From the NCBI RefSeq assembly GCF_036689865.1, contig NZ_JBAHUQ010000009.1:100713-164712 (forward strand): a stretch of 64,000 nt of DNA. Reading direction: 5' to 3'. A program made the translations under genes and the position numbers. Below are positions 1-8,750 of this stretch, piece after piece. Numbering within the stretch: position 1 is the stretch's first letter; every line of letters starts with the position of its first letter. The notes beneath the pieces are model-generated. The model saw only the letters and a program-made list of their open reading frames with translations. It ran no database searches and had not been told where the DNA came from. Origin of the DNA: Magnetococcus sp. PR-3 (GTDB lineage: Bacteria; Pseudomonadota; Magnetococcia; Magnetococcales; Magnetococcaceae).

Positions 1-824
1 TGGGACTTGGGAAACTGCGTAATCATAGGCGTGGTGGGGTTGGAACCCAACAACTGCGCCCCCCTATCAATCACCAAACCTGGCTGTAGCTGAATACCAT
101 AGGGTGTTAACAAGGAGGCCAGCCCCCCATCACTGGGTGGGTCCAACAACAACAACAGCTTACCACCCGCCGCAAACCACTGTTGCAAACGCTGCTTCTC
201 GGGTTCAAACAGCGCCGATTGCGGACCTGCCACCACCACCAACTCTACCTGATCCGCTATCTGCTTGCGTTGCGCTAAGGGTAAAGACACCACCCCATAG
301 CCCTCATTTTTAAGCTGGGCCACCCACTGACGGTAGGCCATACGCCCCGCCCCCGTCAGCTCATGCTCCCCATGCCCTGTCAGAAAGGCAATCTGCTGTC
401 GTGTCTGCTTGGCCAAACGGAGCATGGCGTTGGTTATGCCTGCTTCATCCAGTGTATTGACCTTCTCCCACCGCTGATCACGACGCAGCACCAACACCCC
501 GATCTCACGGACATTATAGCGTTTGGCGATGTCCGGGTTAAGGTCCGGGTCGATCACCCGTAGTTTAAAGGCGGGGTTATGCAGCTGGTACCGTTCTAAG
601 CGACGACGTAGGACACCATCGGGATCTCCGCCCTCTTCAACAAAAAGCAGGCCCTCCACATCGGCACCCAACGCGTTGACCGCCTGCACCGACTGCGCAC
701 TCAGGGTATGTCGCCGGTTTTTGGTCCAGTCCCACTGGCGGTCGTGCTGATAAGCCCCCAGCAACACCAGCACCAACAGTACACTACTAAGCAGCAGCGC
801 GGTCAGATAGCGTAATCTCATCAT
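1..824 (-). CDS. GldG-like ABC transporter auxiliary protein (3' end outside window)
   Basis: About 274 residues are visible; the stop lies beyond the window edge. The N-terminus is one hydrophobic segment (about residues 4-22), after which the chain appears extracytoplasmic. The segment containing FLTGHGEHEL resembles the conserved core of the ABC-transporter auxiliary domain found in GldG-type proteins (gliding or copper-type ABC exporters). The start ATG (824-822) overlaps the TGA of the upstream permease (823-821), the classic ATGA coupling, so the two are probably made in fixed ratio. Role inferred: non-ATPase membrane partner of the permease and ATPase encoded upstream; the substrate cannot be read from sequence. 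Confidence 0.8.
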   Translation of the reverse strand, partial: MMRLRYLTALLLSSVLLVLVLLGAYQHDRQWDWTKNRRHTLSAQSVQAVNALGADVEGLLFVEEGGDPDGVLRRRLERYQLHNPAFKLRVIDPDLNPDIAKRYNVREIGVLVLRRDQRWEKVNTLDEAGITNAMLRLAKQTRQQIAFLTGHGEHELTGAGRMAYRQWVAQLKNEGYGVVSLPLAQRKQIADQVELVVVAGPQSALFEPEKQRLQQWFAAGGKLLLLLDPPSDGGLASLLTPYGIQLQPGLVIDRGAQLLGSNPTTPMITQFPKS

Positions 825-1591
825 CCCCCCCCCACCACACGCTGTAGGTGCAGGCGTAACGTCGCCAAAAACAGGGAAAAACCACTTAACCCCAACAGAT
901 AGACCAGATCCCACAAACGCAAGCTGCCATCCAAACAGTTCTGAAAACTGTTCATCAACGACACCCGCATCAGTAGCTGCTGCCACACCGCCCCACCAGA
1001 ACCGGCCAGCCAGCCAATAATCCACAACAACAGCAACAGAGCAAACGCAAACAGACCAGCCATGACAGGGTTCTCAGCATGGGCAGAGGTGGCCACACCT
1101 ACGGCACAAAACACCCCCACCAGCAACCACAAGCCCACCATGCCGGTCATCACCTGCCCCCAATCCAACACCCCAAAAGGGGTTAGGGAGAGGGGCATGA
1201 GCAAAAAAAGCGCAAGCAACAGCACCAGAAACAACCAAAGCCCAAAAAACTTACCCAAGACAATGGTACCGGGGGTCAGGGGCGAAGCCATGAGTGCGGG
1301 CCAGCTCCCGGCGCGCTTTTCTCCAGCAATACTCCCCATGGTCAACATGGGGGTCAGCAGCAGCAGTAAAATGGCCAAATTACCCAGCAAAGGCAGCATG
1401 GTAAAATCGGTCAACGGCAGTTGATCCACCCCATAGCGCGTATACTGGCTAAGCGCTTGACGGTAGTTGACCACAGCCCCAACAAACATGTACCCCCCCA
1501 ACCCCAACAGAACAGCGATGACACTCCACGCCAGTGGGGAGAGAAACAGGCTGCGCAAGCTGTGGTGGGTAATCACCCATAGCCCTTTCAT
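821..1591 (-). CDS. ABC-2 type transporter permease (GldF/NosY-like)
   Basis: A 256-residue integral membrane protein with about six hydrophobic segments. After the second segment it carries EKRAGSWPALMASPLTP, matching the cytoplasmic E-x3-G-(T/S) coupling motif of ABC-2 permeases that contacts the ATPase. I chose the ATG at 1591 although the frame is open further upstream: this ATG overlaps the TGA of the ATPase gene (1590-1588) in an ATGA arrangement, and the protein then begins with a normal short tail before the first membrane helix. It forms an operon with the ATPase upstream and the GldG-like gene downstream. The family is clear; the transported molecule is unknown. Confidence 0.85.
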   Translation of the reverse strand: MKGLWVITHHSLRSLFLSPLAWSVIAVLLGLGGYMFVGAVVNYRQALSQYTRYGVDQLPLTDFTMLPLLGNLAILLLLLTPMLTMGSIAGEKRAGSWPALMASPLTPGTIVLGKFFGLWLFLVLLLALFLLMPLSLTPFGVLDWGQVMTGMVGLWLLVGVFCAVGVATSAHAENPVMAGLFAFALLLLLWIIGWLAGSGGAVWQQLLMRVSLMNSFQNCLDGSLRLWDLVYLLGLSGFSLFLATLRLHLQRVVGGG

Positions 1592-2514
1592 GCTTCTGCC
1601 TCCACCAACTGGGTAAAGAGTGACTCTAAGGGCAGCTGCTGGGGCTGCAAACAACGCAGATCCCACTGCTGTGCTACCGCGGCGGCCACCACAGCCTGGG
1701 TGGGGTCATCCTGAGCATCCGGGGTGATTAACCACCCCTCCTGCTGGGCCTGCACCTGGGCCACCCCCTGTAGGGCTTGTAGCTTCTGCGCCCCAGGATC
1801 ACAGCCAAACTGAACATAGAACGCTCTAGGACCAGCCAGCCGTTGATCCAGATCCTTCATAGAAGTATTTAACCGTACCTGCCCCTGATGAATCAGCACC
1901 ACCCGATCACAGGTCATACGAACCTCAGAGAGAATATGGGTGGAGAGCAGCACCGCACACTGTTGACCCAGTTGCCGGATCAGCGCCCGGATCTCTTGAA
2001 TTTGGATCGGGTCCAGCCCGACCGTGGGTTCATCTAAAACCACTACATTCGGCTGATGCACCAGCGCCTGAGCAAGACCAGCCCGCTGTTGATAGCCCTT
2101 GGATAAATGACCCAACAGACGTCCAGACACCGCTCCCAGCCCACACAGTGACAACACCTCGGCCACCCGTGTTTGCCGTTGCCCCGTCGCCACCCCCCGT
2201 AGCTGGGCCAGATAGTGCAGATAGTCTGAAACCGTCATCTCTTTATAAAGGGGGGGCTGTTCCGGTAAAAACCCCAAATGAACTTTAGCCCGCTCCGGTT
2301 GTTGAACCATATTGATGCCTGCCACCTGCACCGACCCTGCACAGGGGGCCAAAACCCCTGCCAAAATCGACATGGTGGTGCTTTTTCCGGCACCATTGGG
2401 GCCCAGAAAGCCCACCACTTCACCACAACCAACCTGCAGGTTGATCTGGTGCAGCACTTGCCGCTTTCCGTAGTACTTATCTACACCATGCAGTTGGATT
2501 AAAGGGGATGTCAC
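1588..2514 (-). CDS. ABC transporter ATP-binding protein
   Basis: A 308-residue ABC ATPase that would power the adjacent permease. Visible motifs are Walker A GPNGAGKST (about residues 38-46), signature LSKGYQQR, Walker B VVVLDEP followed by the D-loop TVGLDP, and the switch histidine in STHILSE. A C-terminal extension of about 90 residues resembles the DUF4162-like tail of exporter ATPases of the CcmA/GldA type. The GTG at 2514 has a GAGG ribosome site about 9 nt upstream; a second GTG at 2520 is possible but too close to that site. First gene of a three-gene operon with overlapping junctions. Confidence 0.88.
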   Translation of the reverse strand: MTSPLIQLHGVDKYYGKRQVLHQINLQVGCGEVVGFLGPNGAGKSTTMSILAGVLAPCAGSVQVAGINMVQQPERAKVHLGFLPEQPPLYKEMTVSDYLHYLAQLRGVATGQRQTRVAEVLSLCGLGAVSGRLLGHLSKGYQQRAGLAQALVHQPNVVVLDEPTVGLDPIQIQEIRALIRQLGQQCAVLLSTHILSEVRMTCDRVVLIHQGQVRLNTSMKDLDQRLAGPRAFYVQFGCDPGAQKLQALQGVAQVQAQQEGWLITPDAQDDPTQAVVAAAVAQQWDLRCLQPQQLPLESLFTQLVEAEA

Positions 2515-2520
2515 AAGCAC

Positions 2521-3115
2521 GCCTCGATCTTTACCACATCATTACTGGCCAGACTGTTCACTTGCGCGTCATGCTGCTCTTTTTTTATGCACTCTGCGAT
2601 TATTTTTTAATCGCTCGAACATCCAAGCACATGCGCTTATTCTTAACAGCCCTGCATAAAACCACCTATCTCTTTGTATTCTTTCGATGCTGCTTTCGTA
2701 AAACAGCATGGCACAGCGATTGCTCAATGGCTCTACGAAAAGCGATGCCATATTGGGCAGCTTTTCCAAACGGCCCCCATCACTGGGGCAAATAGGGAAA
2801 GTTACCCCAGCAAACCGTGCAACAGATGAAAAAATGATCCTTTTTTTTCACCCTCACGCACGGTTATGTATGACATCGCCGGAAAAATTGATTAATCTAT
2901 GTGCTGTTTTGCGTGACCCACCCTTTTTACAAGGGTTGCAGCCCCTGCCAGATGCATCTGTATACGTCTGTTGCCAGGGATTGTGTCACGTCAAGCCTCT
3001 GGGGAAAAGTCTCCATGAGGTCCAAATGTATGTATGTTAAAGAGGCTGCACCAACCGTTGTTGATGTAGCATTCTAGACGGATGACTCCTTTCACGAAAT
3101 GAGGAAGACCGAAGC
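2521..3115. other. Intergenic region and long leader upstream of glnA
   Basis: 595 bp between the divergent ABC operon and glnA. No convincing coding sequence on either strand; short open frames lack ribosome sites and recognisable content. It holds the sigma-54-like element at 2709-2724, which would give a leader of roughly 380 nt. Local inverted repeats occur in the leader (for example AGATGCATCT near 2950 and CCTC/GAGG arms near 2996-3020). I did not recognise the glutamine riboswitch consensus. Confidence 0.5.
2709..2724 (+). promoter_or_regulatory. Candidate sigma-54 promoter for glnA
   Basis: TGGCACAGCGATTGCT matches the -24/-12 consensus TGGCACGrNNNTTGCW at every informative position except the G after CAC. 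GG and GC are separated by exactly 10 bp, as RpoN requires. glnA is a classic NtrC/sigma-54 target in proteobacteria, so the context fits. The drawback is distance: the predicted start site near 2736 lies about 380 nt before the glnA ATG. No clear paired NtrC sites were seen just upstream. Confidence 0.5.
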
Positions 3116-4537
3116 ATGGCTAATAAGGAAGCGGTAAATAAAGTTCTGGGCATGATCGACGCCAACAATGTGCGCTTTGTTGATTTTCGATTCACCGATT
3201 TTAAAGGCAAGTGGCAACACATCACTGCCCCCGCTCGTATGTTGACCGAAGAGGTATTCGAGTCCGGTCTCGGTTTCGACGGTTCCTCCATTGAGGGCTG
3301 GTGCGAAATTAACAACTCCGACATGGCTTATGTTCCCGATCCTGAATCAGCCGTGATGGACCCCTTCTCTGAAGATGCAACTCTGATCCTCAGCTGCAAC
3401 ATCATCGACCCCTTCACCGGTGAAGATTACAGCCGTGATCCCCGCTCTGTTGCCAAGCGTGCTGAAGCTTACCTGAGCTACACCGGCGTTGCCGACACCG
3501 CTTATGTTGGCCCTGAAGCTGAGTTCTTCGTGTTCGATTCCGCCCGTTTCGGTACCGACATGAACCACGTCTTCTATCATGTTGACTCTGAAGAAGGTGC
3601 ATGGAACTCCGGTAAAGATTTTGAAGATGGTAACTACGGCCATCGTCCTGGAATCAAAGGCGGCTACTTCCCCGTACCTCCTGTAGACTCTCTGCAAGAG
3701 ATGCGTAACGAGATGTCCAACCTGATGGAAGAGATGGGTCTGGTCATTGAGTTCCACCACCACGAAGTGGCAACCGCCGGTCAGTGCGAAATCGACATGC
3801 GCTTCGGCACCTTGTTGCATCAAGCTGACAACATTCAGAAGTACAAGTATGTTGTTCACAACGTTGCCCACCAGTATGGCAAAACCGCAACCTTCATGCC
3901 TAAGCCTTTGGCTGGCGACAACGGTTCCGGCATGCACGTACACGTTTCCTTGTGGAAAGATGGCAAGCCTCTGTTCGCCGGCAACCAGTATGCCGACCTC
4001 TCCGAGATGGCTCTGCACTTCATCGGTGGTATCAAGAAGCACGCGAAAGCACTGAACGCTTTCACCAACGCTTCTACCAACTCCTACAAGCGTCTGATCC
4101 CCGGATTTGAAGCACCTGTACTGCTGGCTCACTCCAGCCGTAACCGTTCAGCTTCCATCCGTATTCCGGCTTCCAACAGCCCCAACGGCAAGCGTTGTGA
4201 AGTTCGCTTCCCTGATCCTTCTGCTAACCCTTACCTGGCTTTTGCAGCTCTGGTTATGGCTGGCATGGACGGTGTGGAGAACAAGATCGATCCAGGTCCT
4301 TCCATGGATAAGAACCTCTATGACCTGCCCCCCGAGGAGCTGAAAGACATTCCTCAGGTTTGTGGTTCCCTGCGTGAAGCACTGGAAGAGCTGGCCAAGG
4401 ATCGTGAGTTCCTGACCAAGGGCGACGTGTTCTCCGACGACCTGATCGATGCTTACATCGACATGAAGATGGAAGAGGTTTATGCCATGGAGCATTGCCC
4501 CCACCCCATCGAGTTCGAAAACTACTACAGCGTTTAA
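3116..4537 (+). CDS. glnA: Glutamine synthetase, type I
   Basis: 473 residues, the normal length for GSI. It makes glutamine from glutamate, ammonia and ATP as a cytoplasmic dodecamer. Visible family signatures are FDGSSI near the N-terminus, GPEAEFFVF (about 131), the ATP-binding loop with NGSGMHVH (about 267-274), and NRSASIRIP in the C-terminal half. NLYDLPPEE places a tyrosine at about residue 402, the adenylylation site of the GSI-beta subtype, so activity is probably controlled by GlnE and P-II. A GAGGA ribosome site precedes the ATG. The gene is monocistronic, with a strong terminator immediately after it and a sigma-54-type element upstream. Its relative glnB lies about 22 kb away on the other strand. 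Confidence 0.98.
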   Translation: MANKEAVNKVLGMIDANNVRFVDFRFTDFKGKWQHITAPARMLTEEVFESGLGFDGSSIEGWCEINNSDMAYVPDPESAVMDPFSEDATLILSCNIIDPFTGEDYSRDPRSVAKRAEAYLSYTGVADTAYVGPEAEFFVFDSARFGTDMNHVFYHVDSEEGAWNSGKDFEDGNYGHRPGIKGGYFPVPPVDSLQEMRNEMSNLMEEMGLVIEFHHHEVATAGQCEIDMRFGTLLHQADNIQKYKYVVHNVAHQYGKTATFMPKPLAGDNGSGMHVHVSLWKDGKPLFAGNQYADLSEMALHFIGGIKKHAKALNAFTNASTNSYKRLIPGFEAPVLLAHSSRNRSASIRIPASNSPNGKRCEVRFPDPSANPYLAFAALVMAGMDGVENKIDPGPSMDKNLYDLPPEELKDIPQVCGSLREALEELAKDREFLTKGDVFSDDLIDAYIDMKMEEVYAMEHCPHPIEFENYYSV

Positions 4538-4579
4538 GCTGCAGTATGGTAAAGGGGCCTGCCGCTGCAGGCCCCCTTC

Positions 4580-4613
4580 AAAACGCCGGTCTTTTAGACC
4601 GGCGTTTTTTTTG
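4580..4613 (+). terminator. Rho-independent terminator of glnA
   Basis: A perfect AACGCCGGTC / GACCGGCGTT stem with a short TTTTA-type loop runs into a run of eight T, 43 nt after the glnA stop. The next gene's ribosome site (GGAGG) follows within a few bases, so that gene needs its own promoter or read-through. Confidence 0.9.
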
Positions 4614-4625
4614 GAGGTCACCCTC

Positions 4626-5285
4626 ATGCCTTGGCAACCCGTTTGTCTCTTGATCTGGCTTATCTATAGTTTGCTGCCTGGACAGCTGCATGCCAAGCCT
4701 CTAAACAGCGCCGTGTGTGTGGGTATTGAACCACCGATTATTGAGATTATTCCTGTGCCGGTGAAAGCGGTACAAGCCCAACGTCTATCCCGTGAACAGA
4801 TCGCCAAACGCGCAGGTCGTAAGCACCTGCGGGGTTATACCCACACTCAGTTTTTCTACGCCCCCCGCTATCTCTATGGTATGGCGACCCAGCCGGATCA
4901 ACAGATCTGTCTGTATGTGGCAAAACTGGCTCTAACCATTGGCTATCATAAAACAGAGATATTGGTGGAAGACCGTTATCCCCCAAACAGCTGTAACAGT
5001 TTGGTGGTCAAAGCCCATGAACATCAACATGTTGATATCTATAACCGGGCACTGTCACAAGCTTTGACGGGGTTAAAGCTTGCGCTAACCGAGCGTTTGG
5101 GGCAACTGATTATTCGTGCGCCTAAAGCCACCCTTCACACGCAGCAAAAACAGATTGAAAAACTCATAAAACAATATGTTAACCAAGCATCTATGGGTAT
5201 TATCCATGAAGCACGGCGACTCAACGGGCAGATTGATACCCTGAAAAGTTTTCAGAAGCTCCATCAACAGTGTGAAAACTGGTAA
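4626..5285 (+). CDS. Secreted HExxH-motif protein (putative metallopeptidase), paralogue 1
   Basis: 219 residues with a signal peptide (cleavage likely after LHA at about 23). The core contains KAHEHQHVDIYN; HEHQH (131-135) fits the HExxH zinc-peptidase motif. Four cysteines (about 31, 95, 123, 217) sit at the same places as in the next gene, suggesting two disulfides in the periplasm. The C-terminal third is basic and probably helical, ending in CENW. The motif context resembles DUF922-type putative zinc proteases, but that link is a guess from pattern. The ATG at 4626 was chosen for its GGAGG site and clean signal peptide. The third zinc ligand is not identified, so catalysis is unproven. 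Confidence 0.72.
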   Translation: MPWQPVCLLIWLIYSLLPGQLHAKPLNSAVCVGIEPPIIEIIPVPVKAVQAQRLSREQIAKRAGRKHLRGYTHTQFFYAPRYLYGMATQPDQQICLYVAKLALTIGYHKTEILVEDRYPPNSCNSLVVKAHEHQHVDIYNRALSQALTGLKLALTERLGQLIIRAPKATLHTQQKQIEKLIKQYVNQASMGIIHEARRLNGQIDTLKSFQKLHQQCENW

Positions 5286-5376
5286 GCTTGTGTGCACCCT
5301 TTAAACAGACAGGGGTACACAAGGGTGCTGTCCACCACCCTTTTTTTTATCAAGCAATAACGGTTTAAGGATCATT

Positions 5377-6021
5377 ATGTACGGGTTACGTTTGGCGCTT
5401 ATGATACTGCTTGTGCTGTTTTTGTGGGTACCCTATGCCCAAGCAGCTTCCTGTGCCAAGCCACCACGCCCCACAGTATTGGTCAACGCCTCTAAGGCTA
5501 AACCACTTAATATTAAGCGTATTACCCGCTCTTCACTTATCCGCAAAGCAGGCATGCCCTATGTACGGGGCCTGACAACGGTGAAAAAATTTAACCGTTA
5601 CCAGTTTAAGTTTGGCTTACAGAACCAGCGTAACGGGACACTCTGTCTCTACGTGACCAACCTGACCATGGCGGTGGGTTATAAGGATACTCAAGTCTAT
5701 ATGGACAACAGTTATCCACCAGGTAGCTGCGAGTTCCGGGTTATTAAAGCCCATGAATTAAAACATGTACGGATTTATAACGACTCGCTACTTAAAGAGC
5801 TGGGGCAGCTGAAACGGAGTATTCAACACACCCTCTCCAGCTTGACCCAACGGACCAACCGCCAGAACCTAAAGCGCAGCCAGGTGCGTATGGAGCGTAA
5901 AGTTAAACGCTTGGTACAGAGCTCTTTTAAACGTTTGCAAAGAAAAGCCAAACTGGCCAATAACCGTATTGATACCCGCAGCGCCTACCAACGGGAACAG
6001 CGCAAGTGCCGTAACTGGTAA
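5377..6021 (+). CDS. Secreted HExxH-motif protein (putative metallopeptidase), paralogue 2
   Basis: 214 residues; signal peptide ending at AQA (about 23), HELKH at 126-130 inside KAHELKHVRIYND, and cysteines at about 26, 90, 118 and 212. It aligns along its whole length with the preceding gene: both have CLYVxxLxxxxGY, then YPPxSC, then the HExxH segment, then a basic helical tail ending in C-x-NW. The two are an evident tandem duplication that has diverged considerably. This copy has a more basic C-terminus rich in K and R. An AAGGA site precedes the ATG by about 7 nt. Function is unknown; a periplasmic zinc-dependent hydrolase is the most economical inference. Confidence 0.72.
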   Translation: MYGLRLALMILLVLFLWVPYAQAASCAKPPRPTVLVNASKAKPLNIKRITRSSLIRKAGMPYVRGLTTVKKFNRYQFKFGLQNQRNGTLCLYVTNLTMAVGYKDTQVYMDNSYPPGSCEFRVIKAHELKHVRIYNDSLLKELGQLKRSIQHTLSSLTQRTNRQNLKRSQVRMERKVKRLVQSSFKRLQRKAKLANNRIDTRSAYQREQRKCRNW

Positions 6022-6174
6022 CCCCCTACGTATATTCCATCAAGTCCCCTCCCCCTTTAACCGATGAATAGGCTAAAGGGAAAACCAGCCTATGCTAAAG
6101 AGGACCGCCCTGCCTACAGCAGGAGAAGAGTTCCCACGGTTTAGGCATTAACGGATAAGGGAAAAGGGGTTAAG

Positions 6175-6780
6175 GTGGAACATACCCAAGCCTATGATGA
6201 TCTCATTGACCAGGCCCAACACGGGCTGGAAGATCTTGAGCATATAAACACAGCACCACGCACAACCTGTTCACTGGATGATGCCCCACCGGAAAACTGG
6301 GTGGGTATGGCCGACTATGTGCTCAAGGGCAAGCGCCCCCCCGCCAAACGCGCCAAGCCCTCGCTACCCGATGAGCCGGCCCCAGATCGCTGGGTGGATA
6401 TGCACACCTTTGCACTGGATGGCGTGCGCGCCCCTGAAAAGAGTGTGGATGAGCGAGACTTTTTGCCCGAATGTCTGCGCAACCCCCCACCCCCACCCGA
6501 GCCCCCACCGGAACAGTCCATTACGGTTTTTGATGCCCTTGCCCAGGTCTATCAAGTCACCCGCATGGAAGAAAGTGTGGTGTTCCGCACCCTGAACCAG
6601 CTCTCCAACAGTTGTCAGGAAGAGCTGGAGCAAGGTCAGCGTGATGAATCATCCGCCTCTCAGTGCCAAGCGGATCTTAAAGCTGTCTCTACCCGCTATG
6701 CAGGCAAGGTTGAGGAGATCTGTGATTGGTATATGGAAACCTACTTCCGGGATATTCGTAACCCCGGCGAGATCGGTTGA
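6175..6780 (+). CDS. Uncharacterised acidic, proline-rich protein with internal repeat
   Basis: 201 residues, no signal peptide or membrane segment, so cytoplasmic. I do not recognise the family. An internal repeat is visible: PPENWVGMADYVLKGKRPPAK (about 38-58, ~21 residues) and APDRWVDMHTFALDGVRAPEK (about 69-89), sharing W-V-x-M and a G-x-R-x-P ending. A polyproline stretch (about 103-113) separates this from a C-terminal helical region. Start is GTG at 6175, preceded by a purine-rich AAGGGGTTAAGG site. It lies 14 nt before the WbuC-like cupin, so the two may be co-transcribed. Confidence 0.6.
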   Translation: MEHTQAYDDLIDQAQHGLEDLEHINTAPRTTCSLDDAPPENWVGMADYVLKGKRPPAKRAKPSLPDEPAPDRWVDMHTFALDGVRAPEKSVDERDFLPECLRNPPPPPEPPPEQSITVFDALAQVYQVTRMEESVVFRTLNQLSNSCQEELEQGQRDESSASQCQADLKAVSTRYAGKVEEICDWYMETYFRDIRNPGEIG

Positions 6781-6794
6781 TCAGGAGCCTGACC

Positions 6795-7277
6795 ATGAAA
6801 GTTCTGGATCAACACACCTTAGAGGATCTCTTTGAACAATCCTCTAAGCGGGATCGTAAGCGGGCCAACCTGAACTGGCACCCGCAACTTGAGGATCCGA
6901 TCCAACGGATGTTCAACGCCCTCCAGCCTGGCACCTATGTTCGCCCCCACCGCCATGATAAAGATCGGTGGGAGAGCTTTGTGCATATCTGCGGTCGAAC
7001 CATTCTGTTAACCTTTGATGATGCTGGGCAGGTACTGCAAAGAACAGAGCTGAGCGAGCGTGAAAACCGCGCGGTAGAGATACCCGGCGGTCAATGGCAT
7101 ACCCTCCTCTGTTTGTCGGCCAACACCATGGTCATGGAAGTAAAAGCTGGACCCTACCTCCCGACTCAGGATAAAGATTTTGCACCCTGGGCCCCTAAAG
7201 AGGGGGAACCCCAGGTAAGTGACTGTTTAGCCTGGATGACCCACGCCAAACCTGGCGCACGTTTTCAAATTATTTAA
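6795..7277 (+). CDS. WbuC family cupin-fold metalloprotein
   Basis: 160 residues. The cupin core shows PHRHDKDRWESF (first metal-binding histidine cluster) and PGGQWHTLL (second), with the characteristic N-terminal FNALQPGTYVRPHRH layout of the WbuC family, whose members sit in or near polysaccharide gene clusters. Biochemical role is not settled; an isomerase-like or sugar-binding function is assumed for the family. The ATG at 6795 has AGGAG at 6783-6787. A strong terminator follows, ending the transcription unit shared with the preceding unknown gene. Confidence 0.82.
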   Translation: MKVLDQHTLEDLFEQSSKRDRKRANLNWHPQLEDPIQRMFNALQPGTYVRPHRHDKDRWESFVHICGRTILLTFDDAGQVLQRTELSERENRAVEIPGGQWHTLLCLSANTMVMEVKAGPYLPTQDKDFAPWAPKEGEPQVSDCLAWMTHAKPGARFQII

Positions 7278-7281
7278 GCGC

Positions 7282-7307
7282 AAGCCCCCTATCGGGGGGC
7301 TTTTTTT
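7282..7307 (+). terminator. Rho-independent terminator after the cupin gene
   Basis: AAGCCCCCT / GGGGGGCTT stem with a 3-nt loop followed by seven T, 5 nt past the stop codon. Confidence 0.88.
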
Positions 7308-7403
7308 AGCTGGAGCAGAACAGAATAGGGAACCACATCCCTACAATCAGGCTCCAATATCAGTACATATGCCCATTATTATGCCTTTAAGGAGCTTAAA
7401 ATC

Positions 7404-8285
7404 ATGATCCTCATAACTGGAGCCACAGGCTTTGTGGGCCAAGCGCTAATCAAACAACTTATCTCCGACGGCTTGCAAGTTAAGGGATTAGCTCGACACC
7501 CAGAACAGGGCCAACCTATGGATGGGGTGACCTACCTACCGGCCGATATTGATGAACCCAAAACCCTAGAGCAAGCGATGGATGGGGTGACCTGTGTCAT
7601 TCACTTGGTGGGTATTCTCGCTGAAAGCGGCAAACACACCTTTGAACGGGTCCACCACCAAGGCACCCGCCATGTGGTCGATGCCACCAAAAAAGCAGGC
7701 ATTAAACGCTATATCCATATGAGTAGCCTAGGCACCCGTAAAGATGCCGTTGCCCAATACCATCAAAGCAAATGGCATGCAGAGAGTTATGTCAGGGAGA
7801 GCGGGTTGGACTACACCATCTTCCGTCCCTCTGTCATCTTTGGTGCTGAGGATAACTTTGTAAACCAGTTTGCCCGTATGATCCGCTTCTCTCCAGCCGT
7901 GCCCATTTTGGGTAATGGCCAATCTAAAATGCAGCCGATTGCGGTAGAAGATGTGGCCACCTGCTTTGCCACCGCGCTGAGCAACCCCCAGACCATTGGC
8001 CAAACCTATGAACTGGGCGGCCCCGAACAATTGACCTTTGAAAAGATCATGGAGACTATTTTAGAAGCCTTGGATAAAAAACGTTTTAAACTTCACCTAC
8101 CCTTTGCGCTACTTAAGCTTGAAGGGAAGATTTTTGAAATGATCTTGCCCAACCCGCCCCTGACCTATGATCAAATGCTCATGGCCCAAGAGGATAACAT
8201 CTGCCAAGCGGGTACCGGCATGCCCGAACCTTTTCAGTTCAACCCCCTCCCCTTTGCAGAGGGCATCCGCCGTTATCTACCATAA
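7404..8285 (+). CDS. NAD(P)-binding epimerase-like protein (NDUFA9/atypical SDR type)
   Basis: 293 residues beginning directly with the dinucleotide-binding loop ITGATGFVG (residues 4-12). A Tyr-x3-Lys pair (Y119, K123) follows MSSLG, as in extended/atypical short-chain dehydrogenases. The substrate part contains YTIFRPSVIFG and the AVEDVA segment shared with the complex I NDUFA9-like and NmrA-like groups. Likely a cytoplasmic NADP(H)-binding protein; whether it is catalytic is open. Monocistronic: terminator before it, hairpin after it. Confidence 0.82.
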   Translation: MILITGATGFVGQALIKQLISDGLQVKGLARHPEQGQPMDGVTYLPADIDEPKTLEQAMDGVTCVIHLVGILAESGKHTFERVHHQGTRHVVDATKKAGIKRYIHMSSLGTRKDAVAQYHQSKWHAESYVRESGLDYTIFRPSVIFGAEDNFVNQFARMIRFSPAVPILGNGQSKMQPIAVEDVATCFATALSNPQTIGQTYELGGPEQLTFEKIMETILEALDKKRFKLHLPFALLKLEGKIFEMILPNPPLTYDQMLMAQEDNICQAGTGMPEPFQFNPLPFAEGIRRYLP

Positions 8286-8297
8286 TATTCTATCACT

Positions 8298-8322
8298 TTC
8301 AGGGGGCTAAACGCCCCCTGAA
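8298..8322. terminator. Perfect 10-bp hairpin after the epimerase-like gene
   Basis: TTCAGGGGGC / GCCCCCTGAA with loop TAAAC, 13 nt after the stop. There is no long T run, so it may act as a 3'-end stabiliser or weak terminator. Confidence 0.6.
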
Positions 8323-8750
8323 GTGAATATAACCAAACCTAACACGCTTTCTTGGCCAACACCGCCCTTCGCCAGCCTATCCTCGTTGCACAATACCTCA
8401 TAGAAACAGTACTTTCCCCCCATGCTGACCCATAAACCTTCACCACCATGTAATATTTTGCTTAACACACGTCACAATAGGTAACCAAACACTCTTTTTT
8501 GCAAGAATATATATGCAAGCACCTAAATATAAAGCACTTCTAAATCCTGCAAAAAAGCAGCCTTAACCCTTGTTAATATAAGGGTTTTTTAATACGGACA
8601 AAATCAAACAATGCACTTTCCTGCAGCGCCTAAATAAGGTAATACTTACATAACATTCATCAAATTTTTTGCCATTCCATAGGATCTACCACCGTTAAGA
8701 GCGGTTGGGGAAAACCGGAAGCGGCGCCCCTGCTTTAAGGAGTTGCGACA
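8323..8750. other. AT-rich intergenic region with short structured leader
   Basis: 428 bp with no coding signal, clearly more AT-rich than the surroundings up to about 8680. The last 70 bp (8688-8750) are GC-rich and can form small alternative hairpins: ACCG/CGGT around 8691-8706, CGGTT/AACCG around 8702-8717, and CCG-GAAG-CGG. An AAGGAG ribosome site lies at 8738-8743. Probably promoter plus leader for the cytochrome/chemoreceptor pair; I do not recognise a known riboswitch class. Confidence 0.4.

Noticed and set aside
2569..2769. 66-residue minus-strand open frame between the ABC operon and glnA
   Set aside because: No ribosome site, no recognisable content, and the sigma-54 element lies within it on the other strand.
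2736..3115. Glutamine riboswitch in the glnA leader
   Set aside because: The conserved core motifs of that class were not found by eye.
3347..4132. Long antisense open frame within glnA
   Set aside because: Shadow of a strongly biased codon pattern in the essential glnA gene.
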